This document shows positions 7,342 to 15,446 of a stretch of 64,000 nt of DNA, one piece after another. Source of the DNA: Neobacillus mesonae (GTDB lineage: Bacteria > Bacillota > Bacilli > Bacillales > Cytobacillaceae). The stretch's first letter is position 1. Each line of letters opens with the position of its first letter. Both the position numbers and the translations under genes were made by a program. The notes beneath the pieces are model-generated. The model searched no databases, was not told the DNA's origin, and saw nothing but the letters and a program-made list of their open reading frames with translations. Location: positions 62,001 to 126,000 of the forward strand of contig NZ_JAMBNQ010000005.1 in NCBI RefSeq assembly GCF_023715155.1, given 5' to 3'.

Positions 7342-7770
7342 TCATGCTCCTTTCTTCGCATATGCAACAGCACGTCTATATAATTCCTGTGCTAATTTAT
7401 CAGATTCAGCATTTTCAAATTGCCGGAAATCATCATAAATATCTTTCCAACCATTCTTATTAAGAGCGATCATCCAATCATCAAACATCATTAGAGATTC
7501 TTTTTCATCCAATAACCAATCAAGCAATTTTTCATTTTCCTGCCATCCACAGAATTGATGAACCATTTTTTTGAGTGTGATTTTCACAGGACTGGCATTT
7601 TTCCACGATTTAAACCAAGCATCGATTTCTTTAAAATTATTTTCAGCAGCATCCATTACATCTGCTGGAATCAATTTTTGTCTATCAATTGCAATCCGAT
7701 CATCTTTTTTATCAAGATAAATATCGGCACCAGATTTCCATATTTGGCTTAGAATCATTAGTACTTGCAT
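7342..7770 (-). CDS. Phage protein with TubC-like N-terminal segment
   Basis: This 142-residue protein's N terminus (ILSQIWKSGADIYLD...DRIAI...IPADVMDAAENNF) resembles the TubC docking fold (short helix, two strands, 'L..ELK..I..NK'). In phages this is often found on or near primases. The remainder is helical and acidic. It belongs to the same operon as the helicase-primase. Confidence 0.5.
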   Translation of the reverse strand: MQVLMILSQIWKSGADIYLDKKDDRIAIDRQKLIPADVMDAAENNFKEIDAWFKSWKNASPVKITLKKMVHQFCGWQENEKLLDWLLDEKESLMMFDDWMIALNKNGWKDIYDDFRQFENAESDKLAQELYRRAVAYAKKGA

Positions 7771-7979
7771 GGCAACTCCTTCAACTCCACGTTGTAAAAG
7801 TAAATTTTTTTACGTTTGAATCCACGCGACTCTAATTCTTTGTAAAATTGCATAGTGCTAATTGGTTTAACACCTGTTAAATTGCAATAAAACAAATACC
7901 TAGAGAAAATAGTTCCTTGCCATATTCTTTTTGCTCCTTTTTTTCGACGTAGGTTGTTAGAAATGAATACTTCCATCAC
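7758..7979 (-). CDS. Stand-alone winged-helix protein like the D5 primase C-terminus
   Basis: In this 73-residue basic protein the segment LFYCNLTGVKPISTMQFYKELESRGF, then KRKKIYFYNVELKE can be matched by eye to the C-terminal part of the helicase-primase at 8313-10652 (VYDNWCYKSGERTLGNRSFY, then RMLETKGFGKTKG...LTGITLKE). That part is the winged-helix domain typical of D5/P4-type primases. It may therefore bind the same DNA or compete with the primase. This rests on pattern matching only. Confidence 0.5.
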   Translation of the reverse strand: MMEVFISNNLRRKKGAKRIWQGTIFSRYLFYCNLTGVKPISTMQFYKELESRGFKRKKIYFYNVELKELPCKY

Positions 7980-8312
7980 TTCTCCACCTTTCAGTTATTA
8001 GGAATATTGAAAGACAGCCGTTTGCTAACGAAAAAGGGTATTTAATAACGTTTAGTTACTAAGTGAATTTCACTTAAAACCCTTTAACACCAACGCTTCA
8101 ACCGTAATTTAGTAGTCGATAGTTAGAAAAGTTATCGGGATTTCGGCTTGTAGCGTATATAATAGACTTATATATATATTATTTTTTTATTTTTTTAATT
8201 TATAAAAAAACCAATAATCTTACTAACTAACTACTAAAAAAACACTCTCAATACATTGATACAACTGACTTTGCAAAAAATTATTAAAAGTTATTTAAAC
8301 TAACTTTAGTTA
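7980..8312. other. AT-rich intergenic region, candidate phage replication origin
   Basis: There is no gene in this 330-base gap. It holds TTTAGTTACTAAGTGA at 8051-8066 and again, identical, at 8305-8320 (the second copy overlaps the 3' end of the primase gene). It also holds an 8-bp inverted repeat TAAGTGAA/TTCACTTA just after the first copy, repeated ACTAACTAACTACTA near 8222-8237, and a long A/T stretch at 8160-8210. Iterons plus an A/T-rich zone beside the replicative helicase gene is a common phage origin layout. Confidence 0.4.
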
Positions 8313-10652
8313 CTAAGTGAGCTTAAAAAAGGATGTTTCTTCGTTTTCGGTAATCCCTTTAGTAACTGGTATTCGTTCCTTTAAGGTAATTCCTGTCAAA
8401 AATGTTTTATTTCCAGTTCCTTTCGTTTTTCCGAATCCTTTTGTTTCTAACATTCGATAAAATGACCGATTTCCTAAAGTACGTTCACCGGATTTATAAC
8501 ACCAGTTGTCATATACGTTGTATAATTCTTTTGCTTCGATTTTGATCGCTTCATTTTTCGGTTCATCGATGTAACAAGCTTCATTCAAGAAAGGAGCTAA
8601 AATATCCATATCTTCTTTGTACTGACCCGTTGCATCCAATACAACTTTCGGTTCTTTTAAACCTGATTGCTGCCATTTTAGACAACCTTGGACCGCCCAA
8701 TTTAAAATACCAGGCATTTCCATTGATAGTTTTTCTTCAAGTTTTTTATCCCGTTCGTGTGGTTTTAGGCTTAAAGTAAAAGGAATAATTTTCACACGTC
8801 TCCAAATACCGTCGTCCACACCACCAATTACTGGTTTGTGATTAGTTGTGAAAAAGACTTTGAATTCGGGGATGAACTCAAAATATTCCTGTCGTAGGAA
8901 TCGTGCTGTGATTGGTTCACCACCAGTAATAGTCTTAACAAGTGATTCTTGAAGTTTTTCACCTTCTTCTGACTCCACTGCTGAAACAAATCGAGATCCA
9001 GCCAATCTAGCAATATCGTTATTCGCTCCATCGTTTTTTCTTTTAATAAAAGTTTCTGAGTTTGTCTGGGTTCCATAATCCCCTACTATTTTTTTAATCG
9101 TATTCACAAAAGTAGATTTACCATTAGACCCTCCACCAACAAGAAAGAACATACCTTGCTCGGAAATATCTCCAGTGAGCGAATAACCTATGAGTCGTTG
9201 CATGTAATCAATCAAATCTTTATCACCTTTAAAAATTTGATTTAAAAACGTTAGCCAAACAGGACATTTTGCATTTTCGTCAAATTCGACATTTGCTAAT
9301 TTTGTTAAATTCAATTCACGATCATGCGCTTTTAATTTGCCAGTTTTTAAATCGATGATGCCATTTTCGACGTTAAATAAATATTTATGTCTATCAAAAT
9401 CATCACGACTGCCAGGAACCAATGGCATAAGGTCCTTAATGCTATTCATTCGAATATTTCTCCGTTCACACATTCGGGCCCATTTCTTTTCAAATTCATC
9501 ATCTGACTTATAAAGACTCCGTAGCACTTTTGCGGTAATTCGCTCTATTTCTTTCTTGGTGTCTAACTTCCATCGCTTACCGTCCCAGATTAACCAACCC
9601 ATATCAGATACATATTTGATTACATGGCCATATTCATAAGCAATCCGTTCAGCATTACCAAGTTCAGTTAAACGAAATTTCTTTTTCGGTTTTTCTTCCA
9701 CAACCTCAGCAGCATCTCCAGTGTGAAAGTCAAAAGAGAACTCTGCGAATTGCTCCTTGTTGTCTAAGATCGTTGTGGAAGTAGAAGCAATGGCTGTTGC
9801 TATTGTCCTTTCGCCATATGTTTCATTAGTATCTCTATAATGGATTACATCCCATTTATCACGCATAAGGCCCGATTCCCGGAACATCGTATCCATGCGA
9901 GTTGCTGATTTACCTGTCCAGAATGCTAAGTGATTACATAGTGCTAAGTCACTTGCTGAATGATCACCATCGATTAAATTACCATTGAACAATGAGCGTA
10001 TTTCATCACCATTTTTTGAGCGGAATATTCTCTCCCAAAGAACATCATTTGAAATTTTGATTTCATCTTTTTCAAATTCAGCAAGATTGATACGGCCTTG
10101 AATATCGCTGTCATCAAAATATCGTTCAAAAACATCTCCAAGTTCATCTGTTCGTTCATAAACATCATTGGAATTTTCACGATTTCCAGTGAATGTGAAG
10201 TAACGACCATAAGAATAAATTTCTAATCCATGTTTTGTATTTTTTCTCCCAGTACCAATTACATTCTGTGGAAGATTACCTTTTACAATGATGTGGATAC
10301 CTTTACCGGATGGTGAAAACTCTGTATAACTATCAAGCGTATCTATGATTTCTGTTGCAAATGCATTAGGTTTTTCATCAGTAACACATTTATCAATATC
10401 AATTCCGATGTAATTGTCTTGCCGACTAAAAACAAATCCAATGCCGTCATAATCACCCTGAAGATAAAACTTAACTGCCGTAGCAAATGTACTCCATGTC
10501 CGGCGATTGTTTGCCTGGGCCATCTCTCCACTTGCTTGATACGGTACTTTAGTTGGCTTATTATTTCGTTTTTCCATTTTCCACAAAATCCATTGAGGAA
10601 GGGCTTTTAATTCGGCAGGGATTTCGTTAAAGTTGTATGGATTTTCTTTCAT
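8313..10652 (-). CDS. PrimPol-D5 helicase-primase of phage/plasmid type
   Basis: This 779-residue replication initiator fuses a primase to a helicase. The N-terminal AEP primase-polymerase domain has GIDID (D85, D87) and SPSGKGIH (about 113-120). The C-terminal half is a D5/SF3 helicase with Walker A GGGSNGKST near residue 510, followed by the conserved EGEKLQESLVKTITGGE, then FTTNHKPVI and WRRVKIIPF arginine-finger region. The last 80 residues form the D5 winged helix. It should prime and unwind phage DNA at the origin, probably the gap just downstream. GAGGGCGAA precedes the ATG. Confidence 0.92.
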   Translation of the reverse strand: MKENPYNFNEIPAELKALPQWILWKMEKRNNKPTKVPYQASGEMAQANNRRTWSTFATAVKFYLQGDYDGIGFVFSRQDNYIGIDIDKCVTDEKPNAFATEIIDTLDSYTEFSPSGKGIHIIVKGNLPQNVIGTGRKNTKHGLEIYSYGRYFTFTGNRENSNDVYERTDELGDVFERYFDDSDIQGRINLAEFEKDEIKISNDVLWERIFRSKNGDEIRSLFNGNLIDGDHSASDLALCNHLAFWTGKSATRMDTMFRESGLMRDKWDVIHYRDTNETYGERTIATAIASTSTTILDNKEQFAEFSFDFHTGDAAEVVEEKPKKKFRLTELGNAERIAYEYGHVIKYVSDMGWLIWDGKRWKLDTKKEIERITAKVLRSLYKSDDEFEKKWARMCERRNIRMNSIKDLMPLVPGSRDDFDRHKYLFNVENGIIDLKTGKLKAHDRELNLTKLANVEFDENAKCPVWLTFLNQIFKGDKDLIDYMQRLIGYSLTGDISEQGMFFLVGGGSNGKSTFVNTIKKIVGDYGTQTNSETFIKRKNDGANNDIARLAGSRFVSAVESEEGEKLQESLVKTITGGEPITARFLRQEYFEFIPEFKVFFTTNHKPVIGGVDDGIWRRVKIIPFTLSLKPHERDKKLEEKLSMEMPGILNWAVQGCLKWQQSGLKEPKVVLDATGQYKEDMDILAPFLNEACYIDEPKNEAIKIEAKELYNVYDNWCYKSGERTLGNRSFYRMLETKGFGKTKGTGNKTFLTGITLKERIPVTKGITENEETSFFKLT

Positions 10653-10681
10653 TTCGCCCTCCGATTACGTTTTTAGGGTAT

Positions 10682-10714
10682 AAAAAAGAGAAGCCGGCAA
10701 AGACCAACCTCTCT
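10682..10714 (-). terminator. Terminator after the DUF669 gene
   Basis: On the minus strand AGAGAGGTTGG pairs with CCGGCTTCTCT (three G-U pairs) and runs into TTTTTT. It lies in the gap before the helicase-primase gene and may lower its expression. Confidence 0.55.
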
Positions 10715-10727
10715 ATTCAGTTATTTC

Positions 10728-11204
10728 TCAAAATGGGATATCATCATCATTAATTGTTATTCCGCCATCTTGCATTACTGGAGTAACATCCGACACATCA
10801 TAATATTTCGCTTTAGCAGCCTTTCGTTTTTCTTTAACACCGTCAACGTCTTTTTCATATTCTTCATGCTTAACAGTGATTTTTAAATTTTTATTGATAA
10901 GCTGTTTGGCCATATCATCCGGCGAATTAAATGGATGACCATTAGGAAAACCACAAGCTTTTAATAATGAGTTGACTATCTTTACAGCAACTTCATGTTC
11001 AAAAGTAAATGTATTATAAAGAATCTTTGCGCCTTGATGGTTTTGCGGTACATCACTTCTGATTTCAAAGTCAACTGATAATTTTGGCTTACCAGCTTGT
11101 GTTTTACCTGCTTCAGCGTTATAGATCACAGCTTCATATTTACCTTCGGCAACTAATTCAAATCCAGCACTTGCATTTTCCTCATCAAATTTAAAGAATG
11201 ACAT
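10728..11204 (-). CDS. DUF669 phage ssDNA-binding protein
   Basis: The 158-residue protein fits the DUF669 family (MSFFKFDEENA..GF..V..G.YE). It has an OB-like beta core and an acidic C-terminal tip, NDDDIPF, like the tail by which SSB proteins recruit partners. It would coat single-stranded DNA during phage replication and recombination. Its ATG overlaps the stop of the Sak4-like gene (TAATG), so the two are made together. Confidence 0.85.
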   Translation of the reverse strand: MSFFKFDEENASAGFELVAEGKYEAVIYNAEAGKTQAGKPKLSVDFEIRSDVPQNHQGAKILYNTFTFEHEVAVKIVNSLLKACGFPNGHPFNSPDDMAKQLINKNLKITVKHEEYEKDVDGVKEKRKAAKAKYYDVSDVTPVMQDGGITINDDDIPF

Positions 11205-11896
11205 TATTTATTTCCCCCTGTATTTTGATTTGTGGATGACACTATTAATTCATCTTGCACACAGCCTTTACGCTGATCTAAGTGGTTTTTCGCAAAAATA
11301 CTTTGATTTCCTTCGAGAATAAAACCTCTTGTACCATCAGCTTTTCGAACTAATCTTGCAACAACATGAACAATCCCCATGATGTGATTAACAATCTTAT
11401 CTCGAATATCTGGAATGAATTGATTGTATTGCTGCCCATCATCATGAGTAATAACCCTTGTTGTCTCCCAAGCCGTAAAAATAATATTTGCATCTAATGT
11501 GTTAAACGTTTCTACTAATCCTAAAAGATGGTTATCTAGTAAAGCGTAATCTTTTAATTCTGGCATTCCACTTTTGGTGTTTTCTCCTTTCTTTAATAAC
11601 CATAATTTTTGGTAATGAGTTAAATTATCGATGAATACATTGTCATATTTATCGATATTTGCTTTTGCAATAGCATAGAATTGCAAGATGCTGTCATGCG
11701 GATTTTTACCATCGATTTTCGCTACATCAACATTTGAATAGCCTTCAAGCACTTGACTGGTACCATCGATATCTAATACCAATGTTTTACCTGGGAGCTT
11801 ACCTGCTACTGTCGTTTTTCCATCACCGGGTTTAGAGTAGATGATGATTTTTGCTTTTTTACTTTTTGTAATTTGGGCACCGTTTGTGATTTCCAC
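11204..11896 (-). CDS. Sak4-like phage recombinase (AAA_24 ATPase)
   Basis: This 230-residue RecA-fold ATPase has Walker A SKPGDGKTT (residues 21-29), an early LVLDIDGTSQ, and Walker B-like NVFIDNLTHY. This is the form of the single-strand annealing or strand-exchange proteins called Sak4, which work with a phage SSB. The DUF669 SSB lies directly downstream and a Gam-like protein 3 bases upstream, forming a recombination module. Confidence 0.85.
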   Translation of the reverse strand: MEITNGAQITKSKKAKIIIYSKPGDGKTTVAGKLPGKTLVLDIDGTSQVLEGYSNVDVAKIDGKNPHDSILQFYAIAKANIDKYDNVFIDNLTHYQKLWLLKKGENTKSGMPELKDYALLDNHLLGLVETFNTLDANIIFTAWETTRVITHDDGQQYNQFIPDIRDKIVNHIMGIVHVVARLVRKADGTRGFILEGNQSIFAKNHLDQRKGCVQDELIVSSTNQNTGGNK

Positions 11897-11898
11897 TT

Positions 11899-12450
11899 TT
11901 ACACCTCCACACTATAAGTAATTGATTCTGGCTTAACGGTCATACCAGGAACAATTTGTCCATTTTCATCAACTACAGCCTTTTCGCCGGATACTTCCAC
12001 AATCTTTACTGCCTTTTTAAAGTCAGCCCATTTCAAACTATTTTTGATATATTCATCCATGCCATTTTCAATAACATGCTGTAGGATTGCGGACTCATCT
12101 GCTTTATCTGGAACCTCCTTAGTCTTACGTGATTTTGATTTACCATAAGGCGTGCTGATTGTTTTAGCTTTAGGATCTTCAGCCAGTTGTTGTGAATGGA
12201 ATAGTTGAATATGAGATTCAAAGAAACTAATACTATTAACAATAGGATTTAACTCTTCTTGTTCCCATCGAGCGATACGGTCCCGTTCAATATCTGCCAG
12301 CTGCTTAATTTCCTTTTCCTTAGACTTTAAAGCGGATAATTTACGGAATGCCCAATTCAAGCCGTTAATATCCATAATTTCAAACTTACTTTCCTGCGCT
12401 TGGATTTCTTCAACTTCCATTAGTTCGATTTGCTGTAATGAGTTCATCAT
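11899..12450 (-). CDS. Gam-like host-nuclease inhibitor
   Basis: This 183-residue protein has a long helical hairpin (LSALKSKEKEIKQLADIERDRIARWEQEE) and TISTPYGKSKSRKT, as in phage Mu Gam-like proteins. Such proteins bind double-strand DNA ends and block host exonucleases such as AddAB. It is followed at once by the Sak4-like ATPase. Two ATGs in a row follow GGAG; either may be used. Confidence 0.8.
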   Translation of the reverse strand: MMNSLQQIELMEVEEIQAQESKFEIMDINGLNWAFRKLSALKSKEKEIKQLADIERDRIARWEQEELNPIVNSISFFESHIQLFHSQQLAEDPKAKTISTPYGKSKSRKTKEVPDKADESAILQHVIENGMDEYIKNSLKWADFKKAVKIVEVSGEKAVVDENGQIVPGMTVKPESITYSVEV

Positions 12451-12466
12451 TATTTTTATCTCCTTT

Positions 12467-12694
12467 TTATTTCGATTGATAAAAAACAGTAGTTTCTAAT
12501 TGGTTGTCATAATCATCTGCATAACACCAATGTGTACCATCGTTGCTGTCATATTCCACCTGAACAGCAGGTTGCAATTCGACCATAATCTCCGCTGCTT
12601 TTTCCTTATTTTCAATAAAGTAAAAATTTATTCCAACTTTTGCTCCCAATTCAAGAGCCTTGCGAATATAAGCTAATTTATCTTCAATATTCAT
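12467..12694 (-). CDS. Hypothetical phage protein
   Basis: This 75-residue acidic protein (EDKLAYIRKALELGAKVGINFYFIENKEKA...) has a very good ribosome-binding site (GGGGAGGTAACGG). It has an alpha-beta pattern and no family I recognise. It is part of the early operon and precedes the Gam-like gene. Confidence 0.6.
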   Translation of the reverse strand: MNIEDKLAYIRKALELGAKVGINFYFIENKEKAAEIMVELQPAVQVEYDSNDGTHWCYADDYDNQLETTVFYQSK

Positions 12695-12796
12695 TCCGTT
12701 ACCTCCCCTTGATTTTTTGCTGTTACATCCTCTATGATGTATGTAGGTTGTTTAGAAAAACCCTTCTTTTAAGACTCGCTGTTGCCGCAGTGGGTC

Positions 12797-13126
12797 TTAT
12801 TTTCGTTGTGGCCATTTTTCCGGATTAATTTCCCTTTGTTCTTTGATGTAGACGAATATTGTATTAAGCGAGACATCAAAAGCTTTAGCAATATCTCTTA
12901 AGGTGTTACCTGCTTTATACATCTTGTATAGTTTTTTAATATCGATATCATCCGTGATTCTTCTTCTATAACTCTTACGGACTTTTGATTTCTTATGCTG
13001 CATTTCATGTATATCTTCATACGATGAACCCTTTGGTTTTTCTATTGGAATGATTGGATGCTTTTCGATATAAGCTAAACGTTCTTCCTCAGTCATATAC
13101 CAAACTGTAACCTCTCCATGTGACAT
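12797..13126 (-). CDS. Helix-turn-helix phage protein
   Basis: The 109-residue protein ends in a resolvase-like HTH, IKKLYKMYKAGNTLRDIAKAF and DVSLNTIFVYIKEQ. The middle is very basic (KKSKVRKSYRRR) and the N terminus (TEEERLAYIEKHPIIP) is a motif seen in many Bacillus-phage proteins. It is probably a DNA-binding early regulator. GGAGGTG, 6 bases before the ATG, overlaps the stop of the tiny membrane-peptide gene. Confidence 0.7.
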   Translation of the reverse strand: MSHGEVTVWYMTEEERLAYIEKHPIIPIEKPKGSSYEDIHEMQHKKSKVRKSYRRRITDDIDIKKLYKMYKAGNTLRDIAKAFDVSLNTIFVYIKEQREINPEKWPQRK

Positions 13127-13131
13127 TTATT

Positions 13132-13206
13132 TCACCTCCTTTCAATTGCCGCAAACGCCAGTAATGCAGGTACAAAGATAATCAAACCAGTAAAGATGTA
13201 ACCCAT
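13132..13206 (-). CDS. Tiny phage membrane peptide
   Basis: The 24-residue peptide MGYIFTGLIIFVPALLAFAA, then IERR, is almost wholly one membrane helix ending in two arginines. The ribosome-binding site is near perfect (AAGGAGGTAGGCAC before ATG). The last codons, AGG AGG TGA, form the site for the next gene. The strong signal and the tight packing say that the peptide is made; its role is unknown. Confidence 0.65.
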   Translation of the reverse strand: MGYIFTGLIIFVPALLAFAAIERR

Positions 13207-13210
13207 GTGC

Positions 13211-13390
13211 CTACCTCCTTAAGAGCTCGTCCTGGATTACTTCCAGTAACGCCTGCTGCCTCTGTACATATTCATCAATGGGATTACCACCAGCGATATG
13301 AGAACCGATTCGGCGTTCAGTATCAAAGGCAAGGTTTGCTAAATCTGCATCTGATAAGTGTGGAAGGCATGTTTTCCAATAATCCAGCAT
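13211..13390 (-). CDS. Conserved small phage protein, possibly DUF6877
   Basis: The protein is about 59 residues (LDYWKTCLPHLSDADLANLAFDTERRIG...). It is helical, with the 'L..LSD.DLANL..DTERRI' form I associate with DUF6877-type phage proteins. The ATG at 13390 overlaps the previous stop (TAATG). A TTG six bases earlier is better spaced from AAAGGA and may be the true start. Confidence 0.55.
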   Translation of the reverse strand: MLDYWKTCLPHLSDADLANLAFDTERRIGSHIAGGNPIDEYVQRQQALLEVIQDELLRR

Positions 13391-13710
13391 TAGCAATTAA
13401 TTCCTTTAATTTGATAATTTAGTAATTTGAGAGTCTGCCTAACTGCAAATTCAATCGCAGGGTTTGCGGCATTAGCTTCATAAAAGTTTATAACTTTTTC
13501 CTCCGGCCCTGGTTCAACTTCATATCCCACATACAATGCTTGGCAAACAGTATCTAAATCCAAATCATTTAATGGTGCTGTTTTGTCATCCCACAAATTA
13601 TGTGAATGCCATTGAACTATACTTGATTTATCCCCACTACTTCTTTCCAGGGCAACTTCCAACGCTTTAGCTTCTTCTTTCGACAAAATAACTTTATTCA
13701 CCATTTTCAC
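13390..13710 (-). CDS. Conserved hypothetical phage protein
   Basis: This 106-residue protein has N-terminal VILSKEEAKALEVALE and, in the middle, LDTVCQALYVGYEVEPGPEEKVINFYE. The latter is a module repeated across Bacillus-phage early proteins. No activity is known to me. It is coupled by TAATG to the next gene. Confidence 0.6.
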   Translation of the reverse strand: MKMVNKVILSKEEAKALEVALERSSGDKSSIVQWHSHNLWDDKTAPLNDLDLDTVCQALYVGYEVEPGPEEKVINFYEANAANPAIEFAVRQTLKLLNYQIKGINC

Positions 13711-13765
13711 CCCTTAATCGACAACATATTTTGCAAATTCCTTTAAAAAAAATAAAATTTAAAAT

Positions 13766-13897
13766 TTAATTTTTAATGGTGATTTTTCCCATGGTTAATG
13801 TGACAAATTTAATTTCCTTACCATACTTTCTTGACAAAATGCTTTCAAATATAGGTTTCAATTTACGAAGTTTTTCTTCAGTCATCTCAATTCTCAT
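13766..13897 (-). CDS. Small hypothetical phage protein
   Basis: This is a 43-codon gene beginning MRIEMTEEKLRKLKPIFESI, then LSRKYGKEIKFVTLTMGKIT. The site AGAGGTGATCAAC before the ATG is strong. The basic, helix-strand pattern is not assigned to a family. It is too short to call further, but it sits correctly between the Cro-like gene and the early operon. Confidence 0.6.
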   Translation of the reverse strand: MRIEMTEEKLRKLKPIFESILSRKYGKEIKFVTLTMGKITIKN

Positions 13898-13932
13898 GTT
13901 GATCACCTCTTGATAAAGCATATGCTGGTTAT

Positions 13933-14223
13933 TCATGTGGACTGCTCTACAAGTTCGATATTTTTTAACATCTCAATTCGCTTCTCAATCTCCTTTCGAA
14001 CGAGTACGATTCTATCGTACTTTGGGCCAAAAAAAATTTCCTCATAAGTTACATTGAACAAGTACATATATTTTTTGATTAAATCATCTGGAAGATTGCT
14101 AGAGTCCTGTTCATATAACCAGAGGGTTTTCGGTGATACATGCATAATTTCTTTAGCGAACTGCGCTTGATTATAACCTGTACGTTCACGAAGTTCACTG
14201 ATTGTCCACTGCTTTTTTACCAC
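13933..14223 (-). CDS. Cro-like Xre-family regulator
   Basis: This 96-residue protein is read from GTG at 14223, with GGAGGAG 7 bases upstream. Residues 6-60 form a lambda-type HTH (TISELRERTGYNQAQFAKEI, HVSPKTLWLYE). It is transcribed away from the repressor gene across the operator region, so it probably acts as Cro, shutting off the repressor promoter and tuning early genes. An in-frame ATG 36 bases upstream lacks a site and would overlap the first operator. Confidence 0.8.
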   Translation of the reverse strand: MVKKQWTISELRERTGYNQAQFAKEIMHVSPKTLWLYEQDSSNLPDDLIKKYMYLFNVTYEEIFFGPKYDRIVLVRKEIEKRIEMLKNIELVEQST

Positions 14224-14252
14224 TGTTATCTCCTCCTTATGTACCCATGATA

Positions 14253-14328
14253 TTACCATTTTAATGTAATTTCAATACAAAATTACGATATTTTCATACA
14301 AATTTCATACTTTACGAATTTTTCGTAA
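14253..14328. promoter_or_regulatory. Tripartite 17-bp operator between cro and repressor genes
   Basis: There are three related 17-bp sites: TTACCATTTTAATGTAA (14253-14269), TTACGATATTTTCATAC (14283-14299) and TTACGAATTTTTCGTAA (14312-14328). The third is a near-perfect palindrome and the first has matching outer halves. Site starts are 30 and 29 bp apart, about three DNA turns, which would place bound dimers on one face. The arrangement mirrors the lambda right operator between divergent repressor and Cro genes. Confidence 0.75.
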
Positions 14329-14386
14329 TATGTTATTGTTTAGTTGTAAATTATAATTTACAAAAGAATTTAAGGTGGTGATTTTG

Positions 14387-15091
14387 ATGGATGAACAAAA
14401 GAAGGTCATCGCTAGTAATATTAAAAGTCTTCTAGTAAAAAATAATATGACCCAATCTGAACTAGCGAATAGAATCGGAATTGCAAAAAGCACTATGAGT
14501 GATTACATGAATTATAGAGCTATGCCTGGTCCAGGAGTACTTGAAAAAATGGCCATAGTATTTGGTGTAACTAAAGCAGATATAGATACTACTTATAAGA
14601 ATACAACTGCTCAAATAATTAATGGCAAATTGGAATTAGTTAAAGGAACAAATTTAGTTGAACAATATTTGTCAATTCATAATAAAAAGACACGAAAAAT
14701 TCCTATCATAGGAAAAATAGCAGCTGGACAGCCTATTGAAGCAATTGAAGATATTGTTGATGAGATAGTTCCACCTTATGAAGTTGCAAATCCCACTGAA
14801 ATTTTTGGTTTAGTTGTTCATGGTGAAAGTATGAACAAGATAGTTCCAAATGGAAATTACGCGATATTAAGAAAGCAATCAGAAGTTGAAAATGGAGAAA
14901 TAGCCGCGGTAATTGTAAATGGGAATTTTGCAACACTAAAAAAAGTATATAAATTTACAGACTTAATTGTATTAGAACCAAGTTCTTATGATGATTCATT
15001 TATTGATCAGAAATATACAAAAGAAAATTGTGAAGATATAAAAATAATTGGAAAATATTTATACAGTGTAAGTCCTATGATCAATAATTAG
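14387..15091 (+). CDS. CI/LexA-like phage repressor
   Basis: The 234-residue master repressor has an Xre HTH (residues 9-62, MTQSELANRIGIAKSTMSDY) followed by an S24 peptidase domain. It has the self-cleavage site IAAG (A113-G114), catalytic Ser148 in HGESMN and Lys185 in ATLKK. It should keep the prophage silent and fall apart when RecA is activated by DNA damage. AAGGTGGTG 8 bases upstream fixes the ATG at 14387. The operators lie immediately upstream. Confidence 0.9.
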   Translation: MDEQKKVIASNIKSLLVKNNMTQSELANRIGIAKSTMSDYMNYRAMPGPGVLEKMAIVFGVTKADIDTTYKNTTAQIINGKLELVKGTNLVEQYLSIHNKKTRKIPIIGKIAAGQPIEAIEDIVDEIVPPYEVANPTEIFGLVVHGESMNKIVPNGNYAILRKQSEVENGEIAAVIVNGNFATLKKVYKFTDLIVLEPSSYDDSFIDQKYTKENCEDIKIIGKYLYSVSPMINN

Positions 15092-15102
15092 GCGGTGAAA
15101 GA

Positions 15103-15321
15103 GTGTTTGATGTCGGCAGATGCCGACTAAATGAAATCCTTAAAAAAAAGAAAATGTCACAAGTTGAATTAGCATTAAAACTAGGAATGAAGAAACAGCA
15201 AATTAATGCTTATGCTAATAACGAAACCACCATGTCTTATAAAACAGCAAAGAATATCGCCTTTCAACTGAATGTGCAAATGGAAGACCTATATGATTTC
15301 ATTTGGTCGGAAAAACAGTGA
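15103..15321 (+). CDS. Small Xre-family protein
   Basis: This 72-residue protein is essentially one lambda-type HTH (LNEILKKKKMSQVELALKLG, MKKQQINAYAN). It starts with GTG, 11 bases after the repressor stop, with a GGCGGTGAAAGA site, so it is probably co-transcribed with the repressor. It may be a second repressor or an antagonist. Confidence 0.75.
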   Translation: MFDVGRCRLNEILKKKKMSQVELALKLGMKKQQINAYANNETTMSYKTAKNIAFQLNVQMEDLYDFIWSEKQ

Positions 15322-15446
15322 GTTAATCTCACTGCGCACGACAGTCAAGTACTTACTTTACTCCAAAGAATACAAACTTCAGATTTCATACACCCATACA
15401 TACATTACTCCCAAAAACATAATTAATTATATTGAGGTGATCTAAA

